Positions 19,912 to 30,864 of a stretch of DNA of 64,000 bases are shown piece by piece. This stretch comes from Rhodosalinus sediminis. Lineage in GTDB: Bacteria; Pseudomonadota; Alphaproteobacteria; Rhodobacterales; Rhodobacteraceae. The stretch is from the NCBI RefSeq assembly GCF_003385555.1, contig NZ_QOHR01000001.1, positions 198,633 through 262,632 of the forward strand, given 5' to 3'. Both the position numbers and the translations under genes were made by a program. The notes under the pieces were generated by a model, which made no database searches, had not been told where the DNA came from, and saw only the letters and a program-made list of their open reading frames with translations. Every line of letters begins with the position of its first letter. Positions within the stretch are counted from its first letter, which is position 1.

Positions 19912-20724
19912 GGCGCCGAGCGCGAGGAAGGTGCCCGTCAGGGCGAGGGCATGCGCGCTCAGCCGGAAATCCTCGCCGCGCATCAGGTTGTAGACCGCGA
20001 GCGAGGCGCCGACCGGCGGCGCGAGGATCGCCACGGAGGCGTTGACCGTCCAGGTGGCGAGGCGCGCCTCGATGGGCATGGCCACGTCGTCCGCGTCGGA
20101 GGCGGGGGCGCTCTGCGTGCGGCGCCGGGCGCCGCTCCGGGGCGAGGCCCGGTCCCAGGCCCGGTCGAGCTCTGGCGCGACGAGGTCGATGTCGGGGAAG
20201 ATGTCGATCGCGTCCCCCGCGTGTCCGGGCGTGGTATCGGCGGGCGCGTCGCTCCGCGCGAGGTGGAATTCCGAGCGGAACCGCGCGCTCGTCATCAGCC
20301 CGGCGTGGCCCGGCAGGCGCACGAGATCCGCCTCGGTGCGCGCGATCAGCGTGTCGACGACCTGCGCCAGAACGGCCGACAGCGTCGCCTCGTCAACGCC
20401 CGGGTCGATCGCGAAGACCTGCAGCGAGACGAGCGCGGCGGGCGGCGCGATATCGGGATAGGCCTCGGCGAAGACCTCGAGGCCGGGGCCGAACTCCTCC
20501 GGCGGGACGGTGCCGCCACGCTCGGGGGGCGCGAAGATGTCGAAGCGCGTGCAGACCGTCGCGCCGGGAACAGCCTGCGGGTCGTCCGAGATGCCCGCGG
20601 CGGTCGCCGGCTCTCCTGTCGCGCGCTGGGCGGCCGCGATGTCGTCGCGCATCGCCGCCCGGTCGAAGGCGCGGTCCCCGGAAAAGATCAGGACCGCGTG
20701 ATGAATCACCCCGTCGCCGCTCAT
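19876..20724 (-). CDS. Unknown protein, paralogue of the gene at 21023-21784
   Basis: I do not recognise this 282-residue protein. The ATG at 20724 is preceded by GGAGGGG. The N-terminal part is soluble and alpha/beta-like. The middle (about residues 180-215) is acidic then Arg-rich. The C-terminus (about residues 220-282) has two hydrophobic helices joined by MRGEDFRLSAHALAL, and this part resembles the C-terminus of the next gene. In the 298-base upstream gap, AACTGT (20781-20786) and ACAGTT (20802-20807) form an inverted repeat spaced by 15 bases, a possible operator. Function unknown. Confidence 0.75.
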   Translation of the reverse strand: MSGDGVIHHAVLIFSGDRAFDRAAMRDDIAAAQRATGEPATAAGISDDPQAVPGATVCTRFDIFAPPERGGTVPPEEFGPGLEVFAEAYPDIAPPAALVSLQVFAIDPGVDEATLSAVLAQVVDTLIARTEADLVRLPGHAGLMTSARFRSEFHLARSDAPADTTPGHAGDAIDIFPDIDLVAPELDRAWDRASPRSGARRRTQSAPASDADDVAMPIEARLATWTVNASVAILAPPVGASLAVYNLMRGEDFRLSAHALALTGTFLALGASGMMPSLSGLV

Positions 20725-21022
20725 GGTCCCCTCCAAAACGTCTCGTTTCTTCCGAAAGTTGTAGAGGTCGATCGGGGAGAAACTGTGTCGAGTTCCCAGA
20801 AACAGTTGGGCAATTCCGCGTCCACGGGCCGATTGTCGCCACGGATGGAACGGACGGGCGCGCAAGGTCTTGCGATTCGCGGGGATGGCGCGTGTGCGCC
20901 CGCGCGCCGGGCCTGTCCGGCAGCGCCGCGCGCGGTCCGCGGGGCCATGCGGCGGCACTTCCGCGGACACGTCATGCGTGTGAGGGGCGGGCAGGTGCGC
21001 TCGACGCCTGGCGCGTCACGGG

Positions 21023-21784
21023 TCAGACCGGCATCAGCGCAGCGACCTGTGCGAAGGCGCCGGTATGCTCCAGCGCCGTGAACAGCCCGACGAGCGAGCA
21101 GGCCTGCGCGGAGAGGCGCAGGTTCGGACCGTCGCGAAGCTGGACGGCGAGGAGGACCGGGGCCAGCGGCAGCCAGATCAGGGCGGCCGCCCCCGAGAAG
21201 GCCCAGGCGGCGAGGCGCAGCGGCGCGCTCTGCGGCGCGTCGTCGGTGCCCTGCGCCGGGGCCGGGGTGTCGGTGACGAAGGCGGCGCGCAGGCCGGCGT
21301 CGCCGGCCGCGCCAAGGGTGTCCCGGGCCGGGGCCGGACGCGATACGGGGCGCGGGGCGTTCCGGACCGCGCCGGGGCGCGCCGGGCGGATACCGCCGGC
21401 GGCGCGGCGCGCGAGTGCGATGAACTCCTGCGCGTCGACGACGCTGGTTTCGTCCTGCCATTCGATCTGTTCGGGAGTCAGGCGCACGGCGAGGCGGTAG
21501 ACGAGATGGAGCAGCAGCGCCTCCCCCGTGGTGCCGGGCTCCTCGCGCGATCGGTCGGCCACGCGCAGCGACAGCCGCGCCGCCCCCTCGGCGGCGAGCC
21601 GCACCGTCGCCTCGTCGGTGCGCAGCCAGAGCGCGCCGTCGGCGCGGAGCCCCGCGTCCTCGACCGTCTGCCCGGCGCTCTCCAGCCAATCGCCGATGCG
21701 GTCCATCAGCGTCTCGGGCGAGGGCGCGGGCCCGGCGAGGCGCAGCGCGGCGAAGTGGCAGGGCATCTCGGTCACGGCGGTCAT
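21023..21784 (-). CDS. Unknown protein, paralogue of the gene at 19876-20724
   Basis: Unrecognised 253-residue protein; ATG at 21784 with AGGAGGGG eight bases upstream. It has a soluble N-terminal domain (about 1-135), a Pro/Arg/Ala-rich linker, and a C-terminal pair of hydrophobic helices joined by RDGPNLRLSAQACSLVG. This segment aligns with the tail of the preceding paralogue (shared pattern LRLSA-x-A-L-x-G-F-x-AL). Both lie in tandem on the same strand with separate ribosome sites. Upstream, GGGGCGAT occurs three times (21829, 21842, 21862). Confidence 0.75.
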   Translation of the reverse strand: MTAVTEMPCHFAALRLAGPAPSPETLMDRIGDWLESAGQTVEDAGLRADGALWLRTDEATVRLAAEGAARLSLRVADRSREEPGTTGEALLLHLVYRLAVRLTPEQIEWQDETSVVDAQEFIALARRAAGGIRPARPGAVRNAPRPVSRPAPARDTLGAAGDAGLRAAFVTDTPAPAQGTDDAPQSAPLRLAAWAFSGAAALIWLPLAPVLLAVQLRDGPNLRLSAQACSLVGLFTALEHTGAFAQVAALMPV

Positions 21785-21906
21785 CGGCCCCTCCTGAAAC
21801 GCGTTCAGGTTGTGCGTAGCCTGTCTCTGGGGCGATTCTTGGGGGCGATTGTGCCGGAATTGGGGCGATCCGCGCCGCGCTGTCGCAATCCTGCGTTGCG
21901 CGCATG

Positions 21907-21933
21907 AAAAAGGGGCGCCCGTTCGGGCGCCCC
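21907..21933 (-). terminator. Intrinsic terminator of glnBA
   Basis: Minus strand reads GGGGCGCCCG-AA-CGGGCGCCCC followed by TTTTT, a ten-base-pair stem with a U-run, 22 bases past the glnA stop. Confidence 0.92.
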
Positions 21934-21955
21934 CTCGGCTGGCCGTGAGCGCGGC

Positions 21956-23362
21956 TCAGCAGCTGTAGTACATCTGGAACTCGACCGGGTGCGGCGTGTG
22001 CTCGTAGCGCTCGATCTCTTCCATCTTCAGCTCGACGTAGCCCTCGATCTGGTCCTTGGTGAAGACGTCGCCTGCGAGCAGGAAGTCGTGGTCGGCCACG
22101 AGGGCGTCGATCGCCTCGCGCAGGGAGCCGCAGACCGTCGGGATGCCCTGAAGCTCCTCCGGCGGCAGGTCGTAGAGGTTCTTGTCCATCGCCTCGCCCG
22201 GGTCGATCTTGTTCTTGATCCCGTCGAGGCCGGCCATCAGCAGCGCCGCGAAGGCGAGGTAGGGGTTGGCCGAGGGGTCGGGGAAGCGGGCCTCGACGCG
22301 CTTGGCCTTCGGGCTCTCGGCCCACGGGATGCGGATGCAGCCCGAGCGGTTGCGCGCCGAGTAGGCCCGCAGCACCGGCGCCTCGAAGCCCGGGATCAGG
22401 CGCTTGTAGGAGTTGGTCGAGGGGTTGGTGAAGGCATTGAGCGTCTTGGCGTGCTTCAGCAGCCCGCCGATGAACCAGAGCGCCTCCTGGCTGAGGTCGG
22501 CGTATTTGTCGCCCGCGAAGAGCGGCTTGCCGTCCTTCCAGATCGACATATTGACGTGCATGCCGGTGCCGTTGTCGCCCGCGATCGGCTTCGGCATGAA
22601 GGTCGCCGTCTTACCGTAGGCCTGCGCGACGTTGTGGATGACGTACTTGTACTTCTGAAGCTCGTCGGCCTGCTTCTTGAGCGAGTTGAAGATGAGGCCG
22701 AGCTCGTGCTGGCAGGAGGCGACCTCGTGGTGGTGCTTGTCCACCGCCATGCCGATGCGCTTCATCGTCGACATCATCTCGGAGCGGATGTCGTGCCCGT
22801 CGTCGAGCGGCGGCAGCGGGAAGTAGCCGCCCTTCACGCCGGGGCGGTGGCCCGTGTTGCCCATCTCGTACTCGGTGTCGGTGTTCCAGGAGCCGTCCTG
22901 GGCGTCCACCTCGTAGGAGACCTTGTTGATCGAGGCCGAGAAGCGGACGTCGTCGAACAGGAAGAACTCCGCCTCCGGCCCGAAGAAGGCCATGTCGCCG
23001 ATGCCGGAGGACTTCAGGTAGGCCTCGGCCTTCTCGGCGGTGCCGCGCGGGTCGCGCTCGTAGGGCTCGCCGGTGTCGGGCTCGCGGATCGAGCAGTGCA
23101 GCGCCAGCGTCTTCTCGGCGAAGAAGGGATCGATGTAGCCGCTGTCGAGGTCGATCTCCATGTTCATGTCGGAGGCTTCGATCCCCTTCCAGCCGTTGAT
23201 CGAGGAGCCGTCGAACATGAAGCCCTCGTCGAGGAAGTCCTCGTCCACCTCGTCGGCGATCACGGTGACGTGGTGCACCTTGCCGCGCGGGTCGGAGAAG
23301 CGAAGGTCGACGTAGGCGACCTCCTCGTCCTTGATCGTCTTGAGAATCGATTCCTTGCTCAT
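21956..23362 (-). CDS. glnA: Glutamine synthetase, type I
   Basis: Dodecameric cytosolic enzyme that makes glutamine from glutamate, ammonia and ATP. The 468-residue product has the GSI signatures [13 protein letters not shown] (about residues 48-60), the ATP-binding block [16 protein letters not shown] (about residues 257-272) and the adenylylation site Tyr in [11 protein letters not shown] (about residue 397). It is therefore of the GlnE-regulated class. It is downstream of glnB by 41 bases and followed by a strong terminator. Confidence 0.98.
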   Translation of the reverse strand: MSKESILKTIKDEEVAYVDLRFSDPRGKVHHVTVIADEVDEDFLDEGFMFDGSSINGWKGIEASDMNMEIDLDSGYIDPFFAEKTLALHCSIREPDTGEPYERDPRGTAEKAEAYLKSSGIGDMAFFGPEAEFFLFDDVRFSASINKVSYEVDAQDGSWNTDTEYEMGNTGHRPGVKGGYFPLPPLDDGHDIRSEMMSTMKRIGMAVDKHHHEVASCQHELGLIFNSLKKQADELQKYKYVIHNVAQAYGKTATFMPKPIAGDNGTGMHVNMSIWKDGKPLFAGDKYADLSQEALWFIGGLLKHAKTLNAFTNPSTNSYKRLIPGFEAPVLRAYSARNRSGCIRIPWAESPKAKRVEARFPDPSANPYLAFAALLMAGLDGIKNKIDPGEAMDKNLYDLPPEELQGIPTVCGSLREAIDALVADHDFLLAGDVFTKDQIEGYVELKMEEIERYEHTPHPVEFQMYYSC

Positions 23363-23403
23363 TCCCTGCGTCCCTTTCGCTTGCTGGGGTCTCGTTCGGG
23401 GTC

Positions 23404-25544
<2,141 letters not shown>

Positions 25545-25594
25545 CGACTTTCCCGCTCGCCTCGCGCCGTCCGCTTTGCTAGACCCGGCCCCGC

Positions 25595-25679
25595 GCGGGT
25601 GTGGCGGAACCGGTAGACGCACTTGGTTTAGGTCCAAGCGCCGCAAGGCGTGGGGGTTCGAGTCCCTCCACCCGCACCA
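25595..25679 (+). tRNA. tRNA-Leu (anticodon UAG)
   Basis: 85-base class II tRNA. The acceptor stem GCGGGTG (25595-25601) pairs with CACCCGC (25669-25675), followed by A and an encoded CCA (25677-25679). The anticodon arm CTTGG-TTTAGGT-CCAAG puts TAG at 25629-25631. A long variable arm (CGCCGCAAGGCG) and TTCGAGTCC T-loop are present. Confidence 0.97.
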
Positions 25680-25775
25680 TTCCTGACATGCGACACGCGG
25701 GCGCGGCGCCGGAACCGGGCGGCGCGCGGGGCGGTTCCCCATCCGACGATCGACACGAACCAAGGAGATCGACGG

Positions 25776-26279
25776 ATGAAGGGACCCGACGTATCGCTTC
25801 GACACCTTCAGCGCGCGCTGACGATGGAGCTGACGACGATCAACACCTACCTCTACCAAGAGCGCAAGCTCGACGACTGGGGCGTCGACCGCCTCGCCGC
25901 GCGCATGGCCGAGGAGATCGACGAGGAGCGCGGCCACGCGAAGGCCTTCCTGACGCGGCTCCTGTTCCTCGATGGCGAGGCGGACATGCAGACCCTCGAC
26001 CAAGTCGCCAAGCCCGAGAGCGTGCGCGGCATCTTCGAGACCCAGCGCGAGATGGAGCGCGAGGCGCGCGCCTATTACGCCCGCGCCGCCGACGAGGCGC
26101 GGGCCGCCGGCGACCTCGGCACCTTCGAGCTCTTCATGCGCATCCTCAAGGACGAGGAGGAGCACATCGACTTCGTCGAGGAGCAATTCGACCTGATGGA
26201 GATGATGGGCGATCAGCTCTACGTCGCGCGGCAGGTGTCCTCGGTCAGCAAGGACGACGGCGAGGACGACGCCCCGTAA
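25776..26279 (+). CDS. Bacterioferritin-like ferroxidase/iron store, heme ligand missing
   Basis: Iron-storage ferritin-fold protein of 167 residues. All six diiron ligands of bacterioferritin are present at canonical positions: Glu18, Glu51, His54, Glu94, Glu127 and His130. The inter-subunit heme ligand Met52 is replaced by Arg52 (EERGH), so heme binding as in E. coli Bfr is unlikely. The ATG at 25776 follows AAGGAG. It lies just after tRNA-Leu and has its own terminator. The mature fold and the ferroxidase role are inferred from these residues. Confidence 0.88.
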   Translation: MKGPDVSLRHLQRALTMELTTINTYLYQERKLDDWGVDRLAARMAEEIDEERGHAKAFLTRLLFLDGEADMQTLDQVAKPESVRGIFETQREMEREARAYYARAADEARAAGDLGTFELFMRILKDEEEHIDFVEEQFDLMEMMGDQLYVARQVSSVSKDDGEDDAP

Positions 26280-26302
26280 GCGCCCCGCAAGAGCTCCGCC
26301 CG

Positions 26303-26330
26303 CGCCGGGCGTGTCCCGCGCCCGGCGTTT
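26303..26330 (+). terminator. Intrinsic terminator after bacterioferritin gene
   Basis: CGCCGGGCG (26303-26311) and CGCCCGGCG (26319-26327) form a nine-base-pair stem followed by TTTCGGCTT, 23 bases past the stop. Confidence 0.65.
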
Positions 26331-26334
26331 CGGC

Positions 26335-26363
26335 TTGCATGGATGCGGCGCCCTTTCTAGAAG
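26335..26363 (+). promoter_or_regulatory. Putative sigma-70 promoter of tig
   Basis: TTGCAT (26335-26340) and TAGAAG (26358-26363) spaced by 17 bases, giving a leader of about 50 bases before the tig start. Confidence 0.5.
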
Positions 26364-26420
26364 GACGCCTAATTTTTCGAGTGCCTCCTCTTCAGGGGGC
26401 CGTTCCGACATGAGGGCATG

Positions 26421-27752
26421 ATGCAGGTCACCGAAACCCTGAACGAAGGGCTCAAGCGCGGTTACGAGATCGTCGTGACGGCCGACGAACTGGACCAGAA
26501 GGTGCACGAGAAGCTCGTGGAGGCGCAGCCCGAAGTGGAGATGAAGGGCTTCCGCAAGGGCAAGGTGCCGCTCGCGCTTCTCAAGAAGCAGTTCGGCGAG
26601 CGCCTGCTCGGCGAGGCGATGCAGGAAACCGTCGATCAGGCGATGTCGGATCACTTCGAGCAGACCGGCGACCGCCCGGCCGCGCAGCCCGACGTCAAGA
26701 TGAAGAACGAGGACTGGAAGGCCGGCGACGACGTGCACGTCGAGCTCAATTACGAGGCGCTGCCGGACGTGCCGGAGGTCGATTTCTCCGGGATATCGCT
26801 CGAGCGCATGGCGGTGAAGGCGGACGAGGCCGCCGTCGACGAGGCGCTGCAGAACCTCGCCGAGAACGCGCAGGACTTCGAGGACCGCGAAGAGGGCGCC
26901 GCGGCCGAGGACGGCGACCAGGTGGTCATCGATTTCACCGGCAAGCTCGACGGCGAAGCCTTCGAGGGCGGCGCGGCGGAGGACTATCCGCTGACCCTCG
27001 GCGCGGGGGCCTTCATCCCGGGCTTCGAGGAGCAGCTCGTCGGCGTGAAGGCCGGCGACGAGATTGAGGTCAAGGTCACCTTCCCCGAGGACTACGGCGC
27101 CGAGCACCTCGCCGGCAAGGAGGTGACCTTCGACGTCACGGTGAAGGCCGTGAAGGCGCCCAAGGCCGCCGAGATCGACGACGAGCTCGCCAAGAAGTTC
27201 GGCGCGGAGGATCTCGAGTCGCTCAAGGGGCAGATCCGCGAGCGGCTGGAGGCCGAGTACAACGGCGCCGCGCGGCAGGTCGTCAAGCGCAAGCTGCTCG
27301 ACCAGCTCGACGAACAGGTGGATTTCCCGCTGCCCCCGGGTCTGGTGGATTCGGAAGCCAAGCAGATCGCGCATCAGCTCTGGCACGAGGAGAACCCGGA
27401 CGTGCAGGGCCACGATCACCCCGAGATCGAGCCGACCGACGAGCACCGAAAGCTCGCCGAGCGGCGCGTGAAGCTCGGCCTTCTGCTCGCCGAGCTCGGC
27501 CAGCGCGCCGAGGTGGAGGTCACCGACTCCGAGATGACGCAGGCGGTGATGCAGCAGGCGCGCCAGTATCCCGGCCAGGAGCGGCAGTTCTTCGAGTTCG
27601 TGCAGCAGAACCCGCAGATGCAGCAGCAGCTTCGCGCGCCGATCTTCGAGGACAAGGTCGTGGATTACATCCTCGAGCGTGCCGAGGTGACCGAGAAAGA
27701 GGTCAGCAAGGACGAGCTTCAGGAAGCCGTCGATGCGCTCGAGGAAGAATGA
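26421..27752 (+). CDS. tig: Trigger factor chaperone
   Basis: Ribosome-associated chaperone and prolyl isomerase that meets nascent chains. The 443-residue product has the N-terminal ribosome-binding domain with the GFRKGKVP signature (about residues 44-51). A central FKBP-type domain follows (about residues 160-245; [18 protein letters not shown]), then a long helical C-terminal chaperone domain ending in acidic residues. The second of two adjacent ATGs is chosen: GAGGG lies 4 bases upstream of it but only one base from the first, and the start [13 protein letters not shown] is family-typical. Confidence 0.96.
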   Translation: MQVTETLNEGLKRGYEIVVTADELDQKVHEKLVEAQPEVEMKGFRKGKVPLALLKKQFGERLLGEAMQETVDQAMSDHFEQTGDRPAAQPDVKMKNEDWKAGDDVHVELNYEALPDVPEVDFSGISLERMAVKADEAAVDEALQNLAENAQDFEDREEGAAAEDGDQVVIDFTGKLDGEAFEGGAAEDYPLTLGAGAFIPGFEEQLVGVKAGDEIEVKVTFPEDYGAEHLAGKEVTFDVTVKAVKAPKAAEIDDELAKKFGAEDLESLKGQIRERLEAEYNGAARQVVKRKLLDQLDEQVDFPLPPGLVDSEAKQIAHQLWHEENPDVQGHDHPEIEPTDEHRKLAERRVKLGLLLAELGQRAEVEVTDSEMTQAVMQQARQYPGQERQFFEFVQQNPQMQQQLRAPIFEDKVVDYILERAEVTEKEVSKDELQEAVDALEEE

Positions 27753-27762
27753 AGAAAGCGGC

Positions 27763-27787
27763 GGCCGCCGGGCGAGGCCCGGCGGCC
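27763..27787. terminator. Bidirectional hairpin between tig and luxI
   Basis: Perfect 11-base arms GGCCGCCGGGC and GCCCGGCGGCC with a GAG loop sit between the convergent tig and luxI genes. On the minus strand it is followed by GCCGCTTTCTTC, weakly U-rich. Confidence 0.65.
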
Positions 27788-27798
27788 ATGCGAACGCG

Positions 27799-28653
27799 TC
27801 AGCCCGCGGCGCGGTCGAGCGTGTCCGGCGTCCGGCCGCCCGCGCCGAGGACGGCCTCGGCCAGCGCCAGCGCTTGATCGAGTTCCCGCGCCGTGCGTGC
27901 GGCATTGATCTGCGCGCGGCAGTACTCCTCCAGTGCCGCGCGATCCGCCGACGGCGCCTTGTCCTGCTCCGCCTCCGTCTGCATGACAGGCGGTGCGGCG
28001 TCGGGCGGCGGCGCCAGAGCGAGCGCGGCGTCGTCGGACAGGTGCACGTCGTGGTGGATGCCGGCGAAGGCGCGGACGCGGTCCACCCGCTCTTCGGTGC
28101 AGTCCAGAAGCGCGGCGAGCGCCGGGACCTTGCCCATCGGCGCGCGCTTGCCGACGTAATCGTAGGGTGCGCAGTCCGACCGCTTCAGCACGCGGTCCAT
28201 CACCGGGTCGATCACCGTGACGATATCGCTGATGCCCGAGCGCATCGCGTATTCCAGGGCGCCGATCATCAGCTCGCAGGTGGCGTAGGAGACCGAGTTG
28301 CGCGCCTTGCCCCGGCCGAGTCGCTCGGTGTCCACGCAGAAGCGCGTCGATTCCCAGATCGTCGCGGCGCGCAGCGGCGGCTCGCCGTCGAGGATGTCCG
28401 AGAACACCTCGGACAGCATGTGCGGCCCCGTCGTCTGAAGCGCGCGCACGCAGGCGACCACGTGCCCCGCGTCGTCGAGGCCCAGCACATAGTCCGGGTC
28501 GAGCGCGTCGAAGCGGTCGATCTCCCGCCCGTCGGCGGTGCACTCCACGTCCCAGCCGAGCCGGTCCGCGAAAACCCTCTTGCGCAAGCGGAACATCTCG
28601 TCCAGCAGGTGCCCGAAGCGGTGCGCGTTGACGGCGTCGATCACGATGATCAT
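27799..28653 (-). CDS. luxI: Acyl-homoserine-lactone synthase, LuxI family, with C-terminal extension
   Basis: Makes N-acyl-homoserine lactone signals from S-adenosylmethionine and acyl-ACP. All LuxI landmarks stand at or near canonical positions: Arg24, Phe28, Trp34, Glu44, Asp46, Asp49, Arg70, Phe84, Glu101 and Arg104. The core ends near residue 205. About 75 further residues (Ala/Pro-rich linker, then a probable helical segment with EEYCRAQINAARTARELDQALALAEA) make the 284-residue protein unusually long. GGGGGAAG precedes the ATG. It lies downstream of luxR on the same strand. Confidence 0.93.
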   Translation of the reverse strand: MIIVIDAVNAHRFGHLLDEMFRLRKRVFADRLGWDVECTADGREIDRFDALDPDYVLGLDDAGHVVACVRALQTTGPHMLSEVFSDILDGEPPLRAATIWESTRFCVDTERLGRGKARNSVSYATCELMIGALEYAMRSGISDIVTVIDPVMDRVLKRSDCAPYDYVGKRAPMGKVPALAALLDCTEERVDRVRAFAGIHHDVHLSDDAALALAPPPDAAPPVMQTEAEQDKAPSADRAALEEYCRAQINAARTARELDQALALAEAVLGAGGRTPDTLDRAAG

Positions 28654-28721
28654 CTGTCTTCCCCCAAAGTTGGTGTCTGTCCCCGAAAGACAGCGTACCC
28701 GCTGCAGGCGAGCGTCTCCTA

Positions 28722-28738
28722 TTAGGGGAATCCCGTAG
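28722..28738 (-). promoter_or_regulatory. Candidate lux box upstream of luxI
   Basis: Minus strand CTACGGGATTCCCCTAA is an imperfect 17-base dyad (GGGA-T-TCCC core, 12 of 16 arm positions matching) about 70-85 bases before the luxI ATG. This is a plausible site for the adjacent LuxR. Assigned by symmetry and position only. Confidence 0.4.
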
Positions 28739-28775
28739 TGCCTTGACTTGCGGGGCTAGAGATGCGCGTCGACAG

Positions 28776-28796
28776 GCGCCCGGCTGAACCGGGCGC
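28776..28796 (-). terminator. Hairpin after luxR
   Basis: GCGCCCGG and CCGGGCGC with a five-base loop, 49 bases past the luxR stop. No U-run follows on the minus strand, so readthrough into luxI is possible. Confidence 0.4.
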
Positions 28797-28844
28797 AGCA
28801 GAATCACAACCAGTGGTGGAATCAGTCCGCCGTGGCGCGGCGCC

Positions 28845-29546
28845 CTAGAGCGAGGTCAGGAGACCGAGCCCGATCGCCCGCGCGACGGCCTGCGGCGTGG
28901 TCAGCGCGCAGAGCTTGCTGCGCGCCGAGCGCAGGTGCACCTCCACGGTGCGGCTGGAGATGCCGAGGATATCGGCGACGTCCTGCTGCGACTTGCCTGC
29001 CGCCGTCCATTGCAGGATCTCGGTTTCCCGCGACGACAGCGCGGGGTGGCGCAGCGCGCGCGACAGCGCGTCGGAGCGCATGACCGAATCGTGCAGATAC
29101 ACTGCCGCGGACTGGAGCTCGCCCATGGTGGAGCGCAGGAGCATATCCCACTCACGCGTCGTGCAGTCCTTGCTCACGCTCAAGAGGCCCAATTCGCCGT
29201 AGGGACCGCGCACCGGGACCGTCACGCCGTGATCGGCGATGCCGAACTCGCGCGCGGCGCCGAAGACGGTGCGGTAGTGTCGATCGTGTTCCAGCCGGCG
29301 CCAGTCCACGGGCGCGATGCTGCGCCCGGCCGTCAGGAGCGTCGGGTCGATGTTCTGAAAGCCTTGCTCGGCGTAGTGGCGCTTCCACGCGTCCGGGTAG
29401 GTGACGTAGCCGTGCATCTGGCGCTGCACGGGGTTCGCGCCCGCGTAGGCGGCATGGTCGAAGCCGAAGCGGTCGCGGAGCTGTGCGAGGAACGCGTCGA
29501 AGGGGCGGTCGTCCGGGCCCAACTGTCCGAGATCGACGAGATCCAT
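28845..29546 (-). CDS. luxR: LuxR-family quorum-sensing regulator
   Basis: AHL-responsive transcription factor. The 233-residue product has an autoinducer-binding domain (about 1-160) with the conserved Trp54, Tyr58, Asp67, Pro68 and Trp82 cluster. A C-terminal LuxR helix-turn-helix follows (about 168-225), with LSSRETEILQWTAAGKS and ISSRTVEVHLRSARSKL. GGGGGAGCG precedes the ATG. It stands 28 bases after the XRE regulator and 191 bases before luxI, all co-oriented, so it most likely controls luxI. Confidence 0.92.
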   Translation of the reverse strand: MDLVDLGQLGPDDRPFDAFLAQLRDRFGFDHAAYAGANPVQRQMHGYVTYPDAWKRHYAEQGFQNIDPTLLTAGRSIAPVDWRRLEHDRHYRTVFGAAREFGIADHGVTVPVRGPYGELGLLSVSKDCTTREWDMLLRSTMGELQSAAVYLHDSVMRSDALSRALRHPALSSRETEILQWTAAGKSQQDVADILGISSRTVEVHLRSARSKLCALTTPQAVARAIGLGLLTSL

Positions 29547-29574
29547 GGCGCCGCTCCCCCGTGTCGTCGCGCGG

Positions 29575-29967
29575 TCACGCGTTGAGCTCGGCCTCTTCCG
29601 AAGGGACGCTGCGCCGCGCCATGGAGGCGACCATCTCCAGGACGACCTTCTTCTGGTCCTCGGGCAGGCGCAGGTAATCCCGGACGAGCCGTATCGCCCG
29701 CGGGTCGCGGAAGAGCTCTTCGCCCGGCCCGCTCGGGGCGGGCGCGGCTGCGTCGCTCGCGCCCTCGAAGAAATAGGTCACGGGGACGTCGAGCGCGCCG
29801 GCGATGGCCCAGAGGCGCGAGGCGCTCACGCGGTTGGCGCCGCTTTCGTACTTCTGGATCTGCTGGAATTTCACGCCGGCGCGCCGGCCGAGTTCCGTCT
29901 GGCTCATGCTGAGCGCGACGCGGCGTTCCCGGATGCGCCGCCCGACCTCGGTGTCGATCTGTGTCAT
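29575..29967 (-). CDS. XRE-family helix-turn-helix regulator
   Basis: DNA-binding protein of 130 residues with a Cro/CI-type HTH at about residues 12-65 (RIRERRVALSMSQTELGRRA, QIQKYESGANRVSASRLW). A C-terminal helical tail of the kind common in alphaproteobacterial XRE proteins follows (RDYLRLPEDQKKVVLEMV). The start ATG at 29967 gives MTQIDTEVGRRI, although its ribosome site is weak (GAGAGAGC, 12 or more bases away); a 35-residue N-terminal extension is possible. It is immediately upstream of luxR and probably co-transcribed. Target genes unknown. Confidence 0.85.
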   Translation of the reverse strand: MTQIDTEVGRRIRERRVALSMSQTELGRRAGVKFQQIQKYESGANRVSASRLWAIAGALDVPVTYFFEGASDAAAPAPSGPGEELFRDPRAIRLVRDYLRLPEDQKKVVLEMVASMARRSVPSEEAELNA

Positions 29968-30224
29968 GTGTCCGGTCTGCTCTCTCGTAGCGGTCGCATG
30001 ATGTCGTCGGCCCGTTGCCGCGGCGACGTCGGGTCGCGGCGCCGAATCCCGTTCGTTGCATGGTGCCTGCAATCGTGGTGTGTCGCAACGCTTTCGTGGC
30101 GTGGCACTATCGAAAGCTGTGTCGAGAGCGCAACGCCGTGATGTCTAAGGGCCAGACGATCCGCCGACCGCGTGCGGTTCGGGCCGGGCGGCGCGCGGGG
30201 CGCCGCCCGGTCGGAGCGCGGGGC

Positions 30225-30854
30225 TCAGGCGTCGCGCGGGTCCATGCTCGGACGCGCGTCGGGGGCGGTTTCCTCGCCCTCGCCGTCCTCGTCGAGCTGC
30301 GCGGTGCCGATGTCGTCGAAGAGCTCGGAAATCTCGAACTCCGCCTGCGCTTCTTCCTCGGCGGCGGCTTCCTGAATCGTCTTGCCGGAGGCCTGCAGAT
30401 CGGCCTCTTCCTGCGAGCGGGCGACGTTCAGGGTGATCGTCGCCTCGACCTCGGGGTGCAGGCGCACGATGACCGTGTGCAGCCCGAGCTCCTTGATCGG
30501 ACGATCGATCCGCACCTGCTTGCGGTCGACGGAGAAGCCCGCCTCGCCGGCGGCCTCGGCGGCGTCGCGCGGGCTCACCGAGCCGTAGAGCGAGCCGCGG
30601 TCCGACGCCTGGCGAATCACGACGAACTGCTGCCCGTCGAGCCGCTCGGCCAGCGCCTCGGCCTCCTTGCGGGTCTCGAGGTTGCGCGCCTCGAGCTCGG
30701 CCTTGCGCTCCTCGAAGGCGGCGATGTTGGCCTTGGAGGCCATCAGCGCCTTGTTCTGCGGCAGAAGGAAGTTGCGGGCGTAGCCGGGCCGGACGTCCAC
30801 GACGTCGCCCATCTGGCCCAGCTTGGCCACACGTTCCAGAAGGATCACTTGCAT
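30225..30854 (-). CDS. rplI: 50S ribosomal protein L9
   Basis: Large-subunit protein with the N-terminal rRNA-binding motif [21 protein letters not shown] (about residues 17-36), a long connecting helix, and a C-terminal domain to about residue 150. A roughly 55-residue acidic tail ([21 protein letters not shown]) extends beyond the E. coli length, as seen in related alphaproteobacteria. It is the last gene of rpsF-rpsR-rplI. Confidence 0.97.
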   Translation of the reverse strand: MQVILLERVAKLGQMGDVVDVRPGYARNFLLPQNKALMASKANIAAFEERKAELEARNLETRKEAEALAERLDGQQFVVIRQASDRGSLYGSVSPRDAAEAAGEAGFSVDRKQVRIDRPIKELGLHTVIVRLHPEVEATITLNVARSQEEADLQASGKTIQEAAAEEEAQAEFEISELFDDIGTAQLDEDGEGEETAPDARPSMDPRDA

Positions 30855-30864
30855 GACAGGGGCC

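Noticed and set aside
27733-28725. 330-residue plus-strand frame over luxI
   Set aside because: LuxI on the minus strand has all catalytic residues at family positions; the plus frame shows no recognisable feature.
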